64,000 nt of DNA, from the NCBI GenBank assembly GCA_002733205.1, contig NVUW01000005.1, forward strand, positions 1 to 64,000. The letters are read 5' to 3'. This document shows, piece after piece, positions 1 to 8,548 of this stretch; the first letter of the stretch is position 1; each line of letters starts with the position of its first letter. Origin of the DNA: Thalassobium sp. (lineage in GTDB: Bacteria > Pseudomonadota > Gammaproteobacteria > Pseudomonadales > Oceanobacteraceae). The position numbers were made by a program, and so were the translations under genes. Under the pieces are notes generated by a model. It was given only the letters and a program-made list of their open reading frames with translations, made no database searches and was not told the origin of the DNA.

Positions 1-34
1 AAGTTTCTCGGCTTTAAATGAATCGTGGCACAAA

Positions 35-100
35 GCTAACAAGTGGGTGTAGCGGAAAAAATTCGCTGCGCTTCATTTTCCGCTAACCCAAGCGTTAGGG
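35..100 (+). other. Integron attC recombination site (complete)
   Basis: Imperfect inverted repeat typical of attC. The left arm begins GCTAAC at 35-40 and the right arm ends GCGTTAGGG at 92-100. The reverse complement of the right arm matches the left arm over about 23 bases with a few mismatches, including the inner CGGAAAA/TTTTCCG pair. The core GTTAGGG at 94-100 is the expected crossover region, with cleavage between G and TT. The next cassette ends in ACCCTAAC (400-407), the exact complement of GTTAGGGT at 94-101, as expected when one circular cassette supplies both ends. Confidence 0.8.
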
Positions 101-130
101 TAATCCACGAAACTGGAGTTAATTTCTATT

Positions 131-397
131 ATGGAAGATAAGCAAGACCACACATCCCTTGACGTTCAAGTTACGGCCAATAAAGATGAATTATCATTAA
201 AAGCTAAAGGTGCTGGGTTTCTAGTCCTTATTTCTATTTGTCTTGTTGGCATTATACTTTTAGCACTTAAAATGGCCGACATGGAAAAAGGTACAATTTT
301 AATAATGCCTATTTTTATTCTTTCATATATTACATATAACTTAATCGCTACGGCCGATGCTTTATTGGGTATCACTGTTACTCACCGAGAGGATTAA
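131..397 (+). CDS. Integron cassette-encoded small membrane protein
   Basis: The 88-residue product is not recognised. Residues 1-25 are polar. Two hydrophobic stretches follow, at about 29-47 (GFLVLISICLVGIILLAL) and 54-73 (GTILIMPIFILSYITYNLIA), so it should be an inner-membrane protein with two helices. A GGAG lies 12 bases before the ATG. The gene is much richer in A and T than the chromosome that follows, a usual sign of cassette acquisition. It fills the cassette between the attC core at 94-100 and the next attC start at 400, and no promoter is obvious, so it would be read from outside. Function unknown. Confidence 0.7.
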   Translation: MEDKQDHTSLDVQVTANKDELSLKAKGAGFLVLISICLVGIILLALKMADMEKGTILIMPIFILSYITYNLIATADALLGITVTHRED

Positions 398-399
398 TT

Positions 400-427
400 A
401 CCCTAACAAGGCAATTAAACGGAACTT
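400..427 (+). other. Second attC site, interrupted (left part only)
   Basis: ACCCTAACAAGGC is a standard attC left end and complements the core at 94-101. No matching GCGTTAGG right arm follows. Instead the sequence runs into TGATCTTCCCCC at 428, which looks like the left end of an IS3-family element. The site was probably broken by that insertion and a later deletion. Confidence 0.65.
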
Positions 428-604
428 TGATCTTCCCCCGCTTTAACGGACACCAAAGTCAAACTGACGAGGTGTCCAATGCCAAAATATACTCAGTCAG
501 GAAAGACCTGGCTGTATTCAAATGAATTTAACGTGAAAGCAGTTCAGCTAAGTCTGATTGAAAGGATTCTGGTTCAGGAAGTCGTTGATTCTCGTTATTT
601 TTAG
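428..604 (+). mobile_element. IS3-family insertion sequence remnant (left end)
   Basis: The remnant starts with a TGATCTTCCCCC-type terminal sequence and contains an inverted repeat GGACACC (448-454) / GGTGTCC (471-477) just ahead of a truncated orfA. Only about 177 bases remain. The right part, with orfB and the right terminal repeat, is absent, and the minus-strand chromosomal gene at 609-830 follows at once. The terminal repeat is assigned by resemblance; no right end is present to pair with it. Confidence 0.6.
479..604 (+). pseudogene. Truncated IS3-family OrfA transposase
   Basis: A 41-codon reading frame starts MPKYTQSGKTWLYSNEF and continues VKAVQLSLIERILVQEV. This matches the N-terminal helix-turn-helix segment of IS3-group OrfA proteins, which typically continue with a LxIHPFMLSRW-like segment. 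Here the similarity stops after about residue 38 and the frame ends RYF-stop, which marks the deletion junction. It cannot be a functional transposase. Confidence 0.7.
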
Positions 605-608
605 CAAC

Positions 609-830
609 TCAGCCCGCGCTTTCCTGATTCCGGGGTTTGCCTTTTTCATCGGCGGTAGCCAGCATCTCTTCCATTTCTGCCTTCTGTTTTAACGCACAGG
701 CATGGAGTTTTTGCTGGCGCATACGGCGGATCGCTTCCAGCGGGTTTTCTTCAGGTTCGCTCTGCGATTCCGCTCTCATATCAGATGCACCTTTCATATC
801 AAATGACTTGCTGATGTCAGACTCACTCAT
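609..830 (-). CDS. Small hypothetical protein downstream of tusA
   Basis: The 73-residue protein (from the ATG at 830) is strongly charged, with an acidic N-terminal half and a basic segment IRRMRQQKLHA. There is no signal peptide or membrane helix, and no family is recognised. The start overlaps the end of tusA by eight bases, so it is probably translationally coupled. A GTG two codons upstream is an alternative start. Order and overlap suggest one transcript from the MFS gene through tusA to this gene. Confidence 0.55.
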   Translation of the reverse strand: MSESDISKSFDMKGASDMRAESQSEPEENPLEAIRRMRQQKLHACALKQKAEMEEMLATADEKGKPRNQESAG

Positions 831-1071
831 CGTCACTCGCCTTTTTAATCAGAAACCGGAATACACCATCAACCTCTTCCTGCAGCAATAATTCATGCTC
901 CAGGAAATTGCAGAATTTTAAAAAATCACGCCGGGTCGAGGGGTCGGTGGCGAGAATTTCCACCACCTGACCAATCTGCATATCGCGGATCTGGTTGTGC
1001 AGCATCATCACCGGTTCCGGGCAGAACAGCCCTTTGGTGTCGAGGTGAAAATCAATGGCTGTGTCGTTCAT
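823..1071 (-). CDS. tusA: TusA-family sulfurtransferase
   Basis: The 82-residue product fits the TusA/SirA family, which relays persulfide sulfur for tRNA 2-thiouridine and related pathways in the cytoplasm. The active motif CPEP is present with Cys17, followed by the family pattern of an amphipathic helix and a VVEILATDPSTRRD strand-loop that resembles the usual ATDP segment. The ATG at 1071 gives the normal length; a longer frame to 1176 would run into the upstream MFS gene and is rejected. It lies between an MFS gene and a small charged protein on the same strand. Whether it is the tRNA-thiolation TusA or a paralogue cannot be told from sequence. Confidence 0.85.
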   Translation of the reverse strand: MNDTAIDFHLDTKGLFCPEPVMMLHNQIRDMQIGQVVEILATDPSTRRDFLKFCNFLEHELLLQEEVDGVFRFLIKKASDDE

Positions 1072-1117
1072 AACTCTCTTCTTACCTGTTCGTTTTGTCT
1101 GCAGAGCCTGCGCCCGC

Positions 1118-2341
1118 TCAGACCAGAGCCTTGCGTGACGGCAGTAAACCGCGCTGTACCAGCGCCCAGACCGCACTCATCGCCGCCACACACAAAATGG
1201 CTGATAGCATAAAGTGGCCATCATACCCCAGAGCCTTGGCGCTGAAACCGGAAAGTGCACCGGCCAGCATACCGGCAATAATTACGACACAGCTTTGCAG
1301 GGCATAATCGGCGGCGGCGCAATGCTCGCGGCAGCGGTCCATCATCACGGTAAATAACGCCGCCGTCGCCATACCACCGGCAATGTGTTCAACGATCACC
1401 GCCAGATAAATATGCAGCCAGTCCGGCGCCTGCCCTGCCGCCGGCTGCAGACCGAGATACGACAGCAGCGCCAGCGCTTCGAGCAATAAAAATCCGAGTA
1501 ATGCGCTTTGCCGTCCGAGCTTACCGACCAGCCAGCCACCACCCAGCGCACCAAGCAGACCGGCCAGAAAACCCACGGTTCCCAGAATCAGTCCCATCTG
1601 CTCCAGCGTGACTCCGGCATCGCTCAGCATCGGCCGGATCATCGGTGTGCCAAAGGCATCACCGAATTTATACACCAGCAGAAACAGCAGCCAGAAGGCG
1701 GTATATTTCAGGCGAAAAAAGCCCAGCCACAAAGGCCAGAGCGGCTGGCGGTCAACCACATGCGGCTGCGGTTTAAACCACCACAACGGCAGCGAGCCGA
1801 GCAGCATCAGCAACGCCAGCAGCAACAATGAATTCTGCCAGCCCAGCAACGGATACAGCGACACCAGCGCGCCACCGGCCAGAATCATCCCGACCCGGTA
1901 GCCGGCGACCTGAATTCCATTACCGATACCGCGCTGCTCCGGCGGCAGGTTTTCTACGGCCATGGCATCGGTGGCGATATCCTGCGTCGCCATCAGGGTA
2001 TTAAGCATTAACAGCAGGCCGACAAACACCGCCATCGCCTGCCCGGTCCATAAATCCAGTGGCTGACTGGCAATCACCACCAATACCGCCACCGCACTGT
2101 AATTCATGGTCAGAATCCAGCTGCGGCGGAATTCCTGTTTACGCAGAGAAATACGGTCGAGCCAGGGCGCCCAGAAAAATTTCAGCGCCCAGGGCAAGGC
2201 CAGTAAAGACAACAGGCCAATAATGGTCAGGTCCATGCCCTGCTTACGCATTAACGCCGGCATCGCCTGGCCGAAAAAGCCGTGGGGCAAACCCTGCACA
2301 ATATAAAGCCCGCTTAAGGCCAGCCATTTATTCATTCGCAA
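1118..2341 (-). CDS. MFS transporter, AmpG/RhtX-like
   Basis: The 407-residue integral membrane protein has about twelve hydrophobic segments. Its N-terminus (LYIVQGLPHGFFGQAMPAL, then LALPWALKFFWAPWLDR) is the pattern shared by AmpG-type muropeptide permeases and the RhtX/FptX siderophore importers. Length fits both. There is no siderophore or beta-lactamase gene nearby to decide the substrate. It is first in an apparent operon with tusA, whose start is 46 bases downstream. The MFS assignment is firm, the substrate unknown. Confidence 0.8.
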   Translation of the reverse strand: MRMNKWLALSGLYIVQGLPHGFFGQAMPALMRKQGMDLTIIGLLSLLALPWALKFFWAPWLDRISLRKQEFRRSWILTMNYSAVAVLVVIASQPLDLWTGQAMAVFVGLLLMLNTLMATQDIATDAMAVENLPPEQRGIGNGIQVAGYRVGMILAGGALVSLYPLLGWQNSLLLLALLMLLGSLPLWWFKPQPHVVDRQPLWPLWLGFFRLKYTAFWLLFLLVYKFGDAFGTPMIRPMLSDAGVTLEQMGLILGTVGFLAGLLGALGGGWLVGKLGRQSALLGFLLLEALALLSYLGLQPAAGQAPDWLHIYLAVIVEHIAGGMATAALFTVMMDRCREHCAAADYALQSCVVIIAGMLAGALSGFSAKALGYDGHFMLSAILCVAAMSAVWALVQRGLLPSRKALV

Positions 2342-2506
2342 TTCCGTTATTACGGTTTTTGATTGTCGTTATTGTTCAGCCGTTATTGCTCAGCCACCAT
2401 TTTAACCGTGCGAAATACGCCGGCTGCACGATGGTATAAGCGCGCCCAACTTTACACACTGGCGCGATCATCTACTAGACTCGGAATAACCACCGGGGAA
2501 AACAAC

Positions 2507-2812
2507 ATGCAAACCACCAATAAACAGCAAGCGCCAACCAATAAACAGCAAGCGCTAATCATCGAATACCCAAAAACACTGACCCGTGGAACGCTGAGCC
2601 TGAGCGAACGCCTGTTGCGCCAACAATGCCCGCTGATTGCCCGGCAATTACGCAACACCATGCTCAGCGACCATAGTAACGAGCTGAATATTGTCTTCAG
2701 CGACATGCAGCTGCAGCAAATAAAGCAATCATTACAACAGAGCGAAAGCAACGCCCAGCCCGGACAAAAAATCCTCTACTCCACATTGTTAAGCCGCTGG
2801 CAAAATCTGTAA
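2507..2812 (+). CDS. Hypothetical protein
   Basis: The 101-residue product is not recognised. Residues 1-22 contain a short tandem repeat (TNKQQAPTNKQQA), matched at DNA level by a repeated 16-base unit. The rest looks helical, polar and Gln-rich (LLRQQCPLIARQLRN, DMQLQQIKQSLQQ). No signal peptide or membrane segment is seen. The ATG at 2507 is preceded by GGGGAAAAC, a fair ribosome binding site, so the longer frame from 2363 is not used. It is convergent with the thiolase gene, with a terminator between them. Confidence 0.5.
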   Translation: MQTTNKQQAPTNKQQALIIEYPKTLTRGTLSLSERLLRQQCPLIARQLRNTMLSDHSNELNIVFSDMQLQQIKQSLQQSESNAQPGQKILYSTLLSRWQNL

Positions 2813-2863
2813 TCCTGAGTCCTGCCCACTCAGAGTCTTCTCGCCCCCTGAGTTTTGTAGCGC

Positions 2864-2890
2864 ATAAAAAAACCCCGCAAAAGCGGGGTT
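2864..2890 (-). terminator. Rho-independent terminator of the thiolase gene
   Basis: Perfect 8-base stem AACCCCGC/GCGGGGTT around an AAAA loop (2871-2890). Read on the minus strand it is followed by a run of T, so it ends transcription from the thiolase gene at 2965-4275. It may also stop plus-strand transcripts of the hypothetical gene, though the plus-strand T-run is weak. Confidence 0.85.
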
Positions 2891-2964
2891 AAATTTATAA
2901 GTATTATGAGGTGAGAGTGTAGTTATTGTCTCGTTGGTGCGTTGTTGTTTCGCTGTGGAACGTC

Positions 2965-4275
2965 TCAGCGTTCCAGAATAGCCACAACGCCCTGACCACC
3001 CGCCGCACAGATCGAGACCAGACCACGGCCTGAACCTTTCTCTTCCAGCATTTTCGCCAGCGAAGCCACAATACGGCCGCCGGTGGCTGCAAATGGGTGG
3101 CCAGTGGCAATGGAGGAACCATTCACGTTCAGCTTGCTGCGGTCGATGCTGCCCAGCGGCTTGTCCAGACCAAGTTTTTCTTTGCAGAATTTCTCGTCTT
3201 CCCAGGCTTTCAGAGTGGAAGCGACAACGCCGGCAAAGGCTTCGTGGATTTCGTAGAAATCAAAGTCCTGCAGGGTCAGACCGGCGCGTTCCAGCATGCG
3301 CGGTACGGCATAAGCCGGTGCCAGCAGCAGACCTTCTTTATCTTTATTACCGTCTTTACCGAAGAAATCGACAGACGCGGTTTCGTGGAAGCTCAGGTAG
3401 GCCTTAACCGGCAGGTTGTGTGCCTTGGCCCATTCTTCAGAGGCCAGCAGTACCACAGAAGCACCGTCGGTCAGTGCCGATGAGTTACCCGCGGTCAGCG
3501 TGCCTTTGCCGGATTTTTTATCGAAAGCCGGCTTCAGGCTGGCCAGTTTTTCCAGATTTGGCGTGCGCGCCAGGTTGTCTTTTTCCAGACCCAGATACGG
3601 GCTGACCAGATCGTCGAAGAAACCACGGTCATAAGCGGCCAGCAGATTGGTGTGGCTGTTGAAGGCAATTTCGTCCTGCTCTTCACGCGAGATGCCCCAC
3701 TCTTTAACCGTCAGTTCGGTGTGCTCACCCATGGACAGATTAGTGCGTGGCTCGCCGTTGCGTGGCACCAGCGGCGCCAGATGCTTAGGACGGATTTTTG
3801 CCAGCAACTTCAGTTTTTCAGCGGTGGTTTTGGCACGATTCACATCCAGCAGGATTTTACGCAGGCCTTCGTTCACACCAATCGGCGCATCGGAGGTGGT
3901 ATCGGAACCACCGGCAATCGCGCTGTCGATCTGGCCAAGTGCAATTTTGTTGGCCGCCATGATGATGGCCTGCAGACCGGTGCCACAGGCCTGCTGAATA
4001 TCTACACCCGGAGTACGCGGATCGAGGGCGGTGCTGAGCAGAGTTTCGCGCGCCAGGTTAAAGTCGCGGCTGTGTTTGATCACGGCACCGGCAATGAATT
4101 CGCCAATCTGTTCGCCCTGCAGGTTGTAACGGTTAACCAGACCATTCAAAGCTGCGGTCAGCATGTCCTGGTTAGAAGCATAAGAATACGCGGTGTTGGA
4201 ACGCGCAAAAGGAACACGGTTACCGCCAATGATGGCTACGCGGCGGATGGTCTGTTTAGCACTGCTCTTGGTCAT
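2965..4275 (-). CDS. fadI: Acetyl-CoA C-acyltransferase (FadI-like thiolase)
   Basis: The 436-residue thiolase cleaves 3-ketoacyl-CoA with CoA, or condenses acetyl-CoA, in beta-oxidation. Catalytic features are intact: nucleophile Cys97 in QQACGTG, the His motif YEIHEAFAG, the TGHPFAATGGR motif and the C-terminal active Cys in SICAAGGQG. The length matches FadI-type thiolases (about 430) rather than FadA (about 390). It is divergent from a long FabG-type reductase with a 321-base gap, and a good terminator follows. The pairing suggests a joint role in 3-ketoacyl/3-hydroxyacyl metabolism. The fadI symbol rests on length and motifs; a biosynthetic thiolase cannot be excluded. Confidence 0.85.
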   Translation of the reverse strand: MTKSSAKQTIRRVAIIGGNRVPFARSNTAYSYASNQDMLTAALNGLVNRYNLQGEQIGEFIAGAVIKHSRDFNLARETLLSTALDPRTPGVDIQQACGTGLQAIIMAANKIALGQIDSAIAGGSDTTSDAPIGVNEGLRKILLDVNRAKTTAEKLKLLAKIRPKHLAPLVPRNGEPRTNLSMGEHTELTVKEWGISREEQDEIAFNSHTNLLAAYDRGFFDDLVSPYLGLEKDNLARTPNLEKLASLKPAFDKKSGKGTLTAGNSSALTDGASVVLLASEEWAKAHNLPVKAYLSFHETASVDFFGKDGNKDKEGLLLAPAYAVPRMLERAGLTLQDFDFYEIHEAFAGVVASTLKAWEDEKFCKEKLGLDKPLGSIDRSKLNVNGSSIATGHPFAATGGRIVASLAKMLEEKGSGRGLVSICAAGGQGVVAILER

Positions 4276-4596
4276 GCCGGAAATCCTGTATGGGTTCTGA
4301 TTGTTGGTTCTGATCTTTGCTTATTGGGCAAACACACATATCACAACGGCAGGCGGTACACTCTGCCATAAACGTTGCTCAGTGTAGCGCCCGGGCTATG
4401 GCTGGCATTGGCTGAAGTGACAGTTTTCCCCTCTTATCTGGTCAATTTCACTCCTTATGATTGCTGCTGTAATCTGCTACCGTCCGGCGCTGTGCCATTT
4501 TTTGTGTTTCGTGTGGTTTACCGCGCCCTTTGTAAATCATTTTTAACCGCTAACCGGCCTTGTTTAATCTGTATAAACAGGCCTCAGGACCCGACC
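4276..4596. promoter_or_regulatory. Divergent promoter region of thiolase and fabG
   Basis: This 321-base gap has no gene. An AT-rich stretch around 4530-4580 (GTAAATCATTTTTAACC, then TTTAATCTGTATAAACAG) could hold the fabG promoter. A weak AGGAC precedes the fabG ATG. No clear palindromic operator was found. Confidence 0.4.
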
Positions 4597-6012
4597 ATGA
4601 GCAACTTTATAGAATCTGTACTCGACAGCAATGTGGGCCGCAGCCTGATGAAATCGGTACTGCCCAAATCGATTGAACTGAAGCGTTACAATCCGAATCA
4701 AGCCACCTATTTTGAAGGCCGGGTATTAATCGGTGCCTGTGAAAACGCCGCCCTGCTGAGCGACATCATGCGCAACCTGAAAGACGCCAGGGCCAGCGTA
4801 TTCTTCCCGGCAGCAGCTAAAACCGCTGCCGCCATCGTTGCCGCCGCCAGCGAGTACGGTATTAAAGCCGTCGGCATTGAATGCAGCGCCGATATGACCG
4901 ACAAATTCGATGCCTTTGTATTCGATGCTTCCGGCTTTGCCGACACCGCTGACCTGAACCAGCTGTATTACTTTTTTAACCCGGTGATGCGTAAGCTGAA
5001 CAATAATGGCCGCGTGATTGTATTGGGTCGTCCGCATATGAAAGCGACTAGCGGCGAACAGGCCGCAGCGATGCGTGCTCTGGAAGGTTTCTCCCGTTCA
5101 GTGGCAAAAGAAATCGGCAAAAAAAGCGCCACCGCTCAGGCCATCTACGTTGAAACCGGTGCCGAGAAAAACCTCGATGCCGCGTTCCGTTTTGTGATCT
5201 CCGCCAAGTCCGCTTATGTCGATGGTCAGGTGCTGACCGTACGCAAAGCGCAGGACGTTGCCTACCCGGACTGGCACAAGCCACTGGCCGGCAAAGTTGC
5301 ACTGGTGACCGGTGCTTCCCGTGGTATCGGTGAATCCATCGCCCGCACCCTGGCACGCGATGGCGCGACCGTTCTGGGTCTGGATATTCCGCCAGCGGAA
5401 GGCGATCTGCGCCGCGTAATGGCTGAAATCGGTGGAGAAACCCTGCTCGGTGATATTTCCTCCGCCGAGGCACCACAACAGATTTCCGACAAACTGAAAG
5501 AAATGGGCGGTGGCGACATCATCGTGCATAACGCCGGTATCACCCGTGACAAAACCCTGGCCAATATGCCGGAACACTGGTGGAACATGACCATCGACAT
5601 CAACCTGTCGGCGGAAGAGCGCATCAACCATGTGCTGTTTGAACAGGGTACGCTGAACAACGGTGGCCGTATTATTTGTGTATCGTCGATGAACGGTATC
5701 GCCGGCCAGACCGGTCAGACCAACTACGCGGCCTCCAAAGCCGGTGTGATCGGTTATGTGCAGTACATGGCTGACGAACTGATGGCCAAAGACATCACCA
5801 TCAATGCCGTGGCTCCGGGCTTTATTGAAACCGCAATGACCGACGCCATCCCACTGATGACCCGTGAAATCGGTCGTCGCCTGAACTCTCTGTCACAGGG
5901 TGGTAAGCCGGTCGACGTGGCGGAAACCATCGCGTTTTTTGCCAACCCGGCTGCCAGTGGTGTGAGCGGCAACATCGTGCGCGTCTGCGGCCAGTCTCTG
6001 GTGGGGGCGTGA
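4597..6012 (+). CDS. fabG: High-molecular-weight 3-oxoacyl-ACP/CoA reductase
   Basis: The 471-residue member of the short-chain dehydrogenase family has two halves. Residues 1-225 form a degenerate Rossmann-like domain. Residues 230-471 form a complete FabG domain with the nucleotide motif TGASRGIG (238-245), NAG in VHNAG, catalytic Ser in CVSSMNG, and Tyr377/Lys381 in YAASK. This two-domain layout is that of the HMwFabG proteins, twice the normal FabG length. The expected activity is NAD(P)-dependent reduction of 3-oxoacyl thioesters or the reverse. The ATG at 4597 is chosen because the protein aligns from there. The divergent neighbour is a thiolase, which supports a role in acyl-CoA metabolism rather than bulk fatty-acid synthesis. 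Confidence 0.85.
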   Translation: MSNFIESVLDSNVGRSLMKSVLPKSIELKRYNPNQATYFEGRVLIGACENAALLSDIMRNLKDARASVFFPAAAKTAAAIVAAASEYGIKAVGIECSADMTDKFDAFVFDASGFADTADLNQLYYFFNPVMRKLNNNGRVIVLGRPHMKATSGEQAAAMRALEGFSRSVAKEIGKKSATAQAIYVETGAEKNLDAAFRFVISAKSAYVDGQVLTVRKAQDVAYPDWHKPLAGKVALVTGASRGIGESIARTLARDGATVLGLDIPPAEGDLRRVMAEIGGETLLGDISSAEAPQQISDKLKEMGGGDIIVHNAGITRDKTLANMPEHWWNMTIDINLSAEERINHVLFEQGTLNNGGRIICVSSMNGIAGQTGQTNYAASKAGVIGYVQYMADELMAKDITINAVAPGFIETAMTDAIPLMTREIGRRLNSLSQGGKPVDVAETIAFFANPAASGVSGNIVRVCGQSLVGA

Positions 6013-6084
6013 GATCACGGCTTGAGGTCGCTGCATAAGTCAGGAGCACCTGACGTCTGAGATCAGCGCCTCACGCCTAAGACA

Positions 6085-6119
6085 AAAGCGCCGGAACAGA
6101 TTATCTGAACCGGCGCTTT
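6085..6119 (+). terminator. Rho-independent terminator after fabG
   Basis: Perfect 10-base stem AAAGCGCCGG/CCGGCGCTTT with a 15-base loop, 72 bases past the fabG stop. The T-run is short, so termination strength is moderate. Confidence 0.7.
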
Positions 6120-6243
6120 ATCCTGATCCAGCTCAACGGCAGGGCTAATACTTTCTCATTCCCGTTCCGCATAACCGACATTCCTGTTCCGGCGGTTTCA
6201 AATCCCGCAGATACCGCTACACTTGGGTTCAGTCATTATCTGA

Positions 6244-8535
6244 ATGCAGTGTATGCCCCAAAATTCTATCCAGCGTGGCCTCCGTGATGCTTCACGTCTC
6301 GGTATTGGTCGTTACAACCATTTTCTGGAAATGCTGCTCAGCGGACGTCCGCTGGAAATGCTGCTGAATGAACTGGTCCTCCTCATTCAGGAAAAACAGC
6401 CGGAATGCATCGCTTCTATCCTGCTGCTCAGCGATGACGGCAAACACCTGATTCCCGGCGCCGCACCTGACCTGCCCGATTTCTACGTCGCTGCCATCAA
6501 CAATCTCGCTATTGGCGAAGGGGTCGGTTCCTGCGGTACTGCCGCAGCCACTGCACGTCTGGTGATCGTCGAAGATATTCAGAGTCATCCCTACTGGCAG
6601 GATTACCGTGAGCTGGCTGCACAAGCCGGTTTGTATGCCTGCTGGTCACAGCCCATTGTGGGCAACAACGGCAAAGTCCTCGGCGTGTTCGGCCTGTATT
6701 ACCGTGAAGTGCGCCACCCAACCGGACTCGATCTGCTGCTGATCCACGAAGCGGCTCGCCTGGCCCAGGCCAGTATTGAATTCCGCCGCGCACAAAATCA
6801 TCGCCAACTCACGGAAACCATCACCCAGCATCTGCCGCTGGGCCTGATCATTACCGACAAAGCGTTTAATATTGTTGAAGTTAATCCGGCGTTTTCTCAT
6901 ATCACCGGCTATCCCGGCGCTGAGGTACTAGGGCGTAAACCGGGTTTCTTCGCCGCCGACCCGAAGTCACTGCAACAATACCGCGATATTCTCGACAAGC
7001 TGCCCGCCTGGCGCAGCTGGACAACCGAATTATTAATCAGCCGGCGCAATGGCGAACGCTTCAACGCCGAGCTGTGTTTTTCAGTAGTGCGCGATGAGCA
7101 GAGCAATATCCTGCGCTACGTTGCCCTGATCAGCGATATCAGCGAACGTAAACGCTCTGAAGAAACCATCCAATATCAGGCCAGTTACGATCTGCTCACC
7201 AGTCTGCCAAACCGCAATCTGTTTTATGAACGCCTGAACTGGACGCTGGAACAAGGGCGGCGCAAGCAGCGCAGCTTTTCTGTGCTGCTGATGGATCTGG
7301 ATTACTTTAAAGAAATTAACGATACCCTTGGCCACGACGCCGGCGATGAACTGCTGGTTAAAGTTGGTACACGGCTGCAGCAAAGCATGCGTTCTCAGGA
7401 CACCATTGCCCGCCTCGGTGGCGATGAGTTTGGCTTCATCATTACCGGCGAGCATGACCAACAGGCGCTGGAACAACTGGCCGATAATATCCTGAAAAAC
7501 GTCAGCCGCAGCCTGACCATCCGCCAGATGCGCAATTGCCGCATCACATCCAGTATCGGTATCAGCTGCTACCCCAACGATGGCGGCACGCTGGAACAAT
7601 TACTGAAAGCCGCAGAGCAAGCGGTTTATGCCGCCAAAAATGCCGGTCGTAACGGCTACGCCTTTTTTACCCCAGCGATGTTCGAAGCGGCAAAAACCCA
7701 GGCATTGCTGCATCAGGAAATGCATTTTGCCGTCAGCCAGAACCAACTGGAACTGCACTATCAGCCCATCAAACGTCTGACCGATAATTGCATTGTTCAG
7801 CTTGAAGCGCTGGTGCGCTGGAATCACCCGGAACGTGGATTGGTGCGTCCGGATTTGTTTATTCCGCTGGCCGAAAAAACCGGCATGATCCGTGAAATCG
7901 GTCAGTGGGTCAGGCAGGAAGCACTGGCCATGATTGGCCGTATGCAACAACAGGGGCTCTCGGTACCTATCGCCGTCAACGTTTCCACCGCCGAGTTCTA
8001 CGATCACAGCCTGGCCGACAAAATCATTGCTCAGGTAGAAGAGTCGGGCGTCGCGCGCGGCAGTTTGCTGGTTGAAATTACGGAGAGCCTGCTGATCCGA
8101 AATCAGCAGGAAACCTGTGCGTTCCTGGATAAACTTCAGCAAGCCGGAATCCGTGTGGCACTAGATGACTTTGGTACCGGCTTTTCGTCACTTTCTTACC
8201 TTGCAGCCTTCCCCGCCGATAAACTGAAAATCGACCGCAGCTTTGTCCACCAGATGACCGCTAACCGGCGTAAGGAGTCGCTGGTCGACACCATCATTAC
8301 GCTCGGACACAGCCTGAATATGAGTGTGATTGCCGAAGGGGTTGAGACAGAAGAAGAAGAAGCCCTGCTGCGCAGTAAAAACTGCGACAATGTTCAGGGT
8401 TTTTTGCTGGCGAAACCGTTGCCGGAAGCCGATTTGATTGAATTTTTGCGCAGCTATAAACCTGACACAAACAGTAAAACTGACACTGACAGTAAACCCG
8501 GGATAAACAACAAGTCTGACGGAGAACAGCCTTAA
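6244..8535 (+). CDS. GAF-PAS-GGDEF-EAL cyclic-di-GMP signalling protein
   Basis: The 763-residue cytoplasmic protein has no membrane segments. Domain order: GAF (about 20-180), PAS (about 190-305), GGDEF (about 315-475) and EAL (about 490-745), then a repetitive polar tail (DTNSKTDTDSKPGINNKSD). The diguanylate cyclase motif GGDEF (392-396) and its inhibitory site RSQD (383-386) are intact. The phosphodiesterase motif EAL (521-523) and DDFGTG (from 641) are also intact. Both synthesis and breakdown of c-di-GMP are therefore possible, with GAF and PAS as sensors. A second in-frame ATG lies three codons in. It stands alone between the fabG terminator and a convergent small gene. Confidence 0.9.
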   Translation: MQCMPQNSIQRGLRDASRLGIGRYNHFLEMLLSGRPLEMLLNELVLLIQEKQPECIASILLLSDDGKHLIPGAAPDLPDFYVAAINNLAIGEGVGSCGTAAATARLVIVEDIQSHPYWQDYRELAAQAGLYACWSQPIVGNNGKVLGVFGLYYREVRHPTGLDLLLIHEAARLAQASIEFRRAQNHRQLTETITQHLPLGLIITDKAFNIVEVNPAFSHITGYPGAEVLGRKPGFFAADPKSLQQYRDILDKLPAWRSWTTELLISRRNGERFNAELCFSVVRDEQSNILRYVALISDISERKRSEETIQYQASYDLLTSLPNRNLFYERLNWTLEQGRRKQRSFSVLLMDLDYFKEINDTLGHDAGDELLVKVGTRLQQSMRSQDTIARLGGDEFGFIITGEHDQQALEQLADNILKNVSRSLTIRQMRNCRITSSIGISCYPNDGGTLEQLLKAAEQAVYAAKNAGRNGYAFFTPAMFEAAKTQALLHQEMHFAVSQNQLELHYQPIKRLTDNCIVQLEALVRWNHPERGLVRPDLFIPLAEKTGMIREIGQWVRQEALAMIGRMQQQGLSVPIAVNVSTAEFYDHSLADKIIAQVEESGVARGSLLVEITESLLIRNQQETCAFLDKLQQAGIRVALDDFGTGFSSLSYLAAFPADKLKIDRSFVHQMTANRRKESLVDTIITLGHSLNMSVIAEGVETEEEEALLRSKNCDNVQGFLLAKPLPEADLIEFLRSYKPDTNSKTDTDSKPGINNKSDGEQP

Positions 8536-8548
8536 ACCGTCGTCCGTT

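Noticed and set aside
3652..4371. Plus-strand 239-codon frame opposite the thiolase gene
   Set aside because: The minus-strand thiolase has all catalytic motifs; the other frame has no recognisable content.
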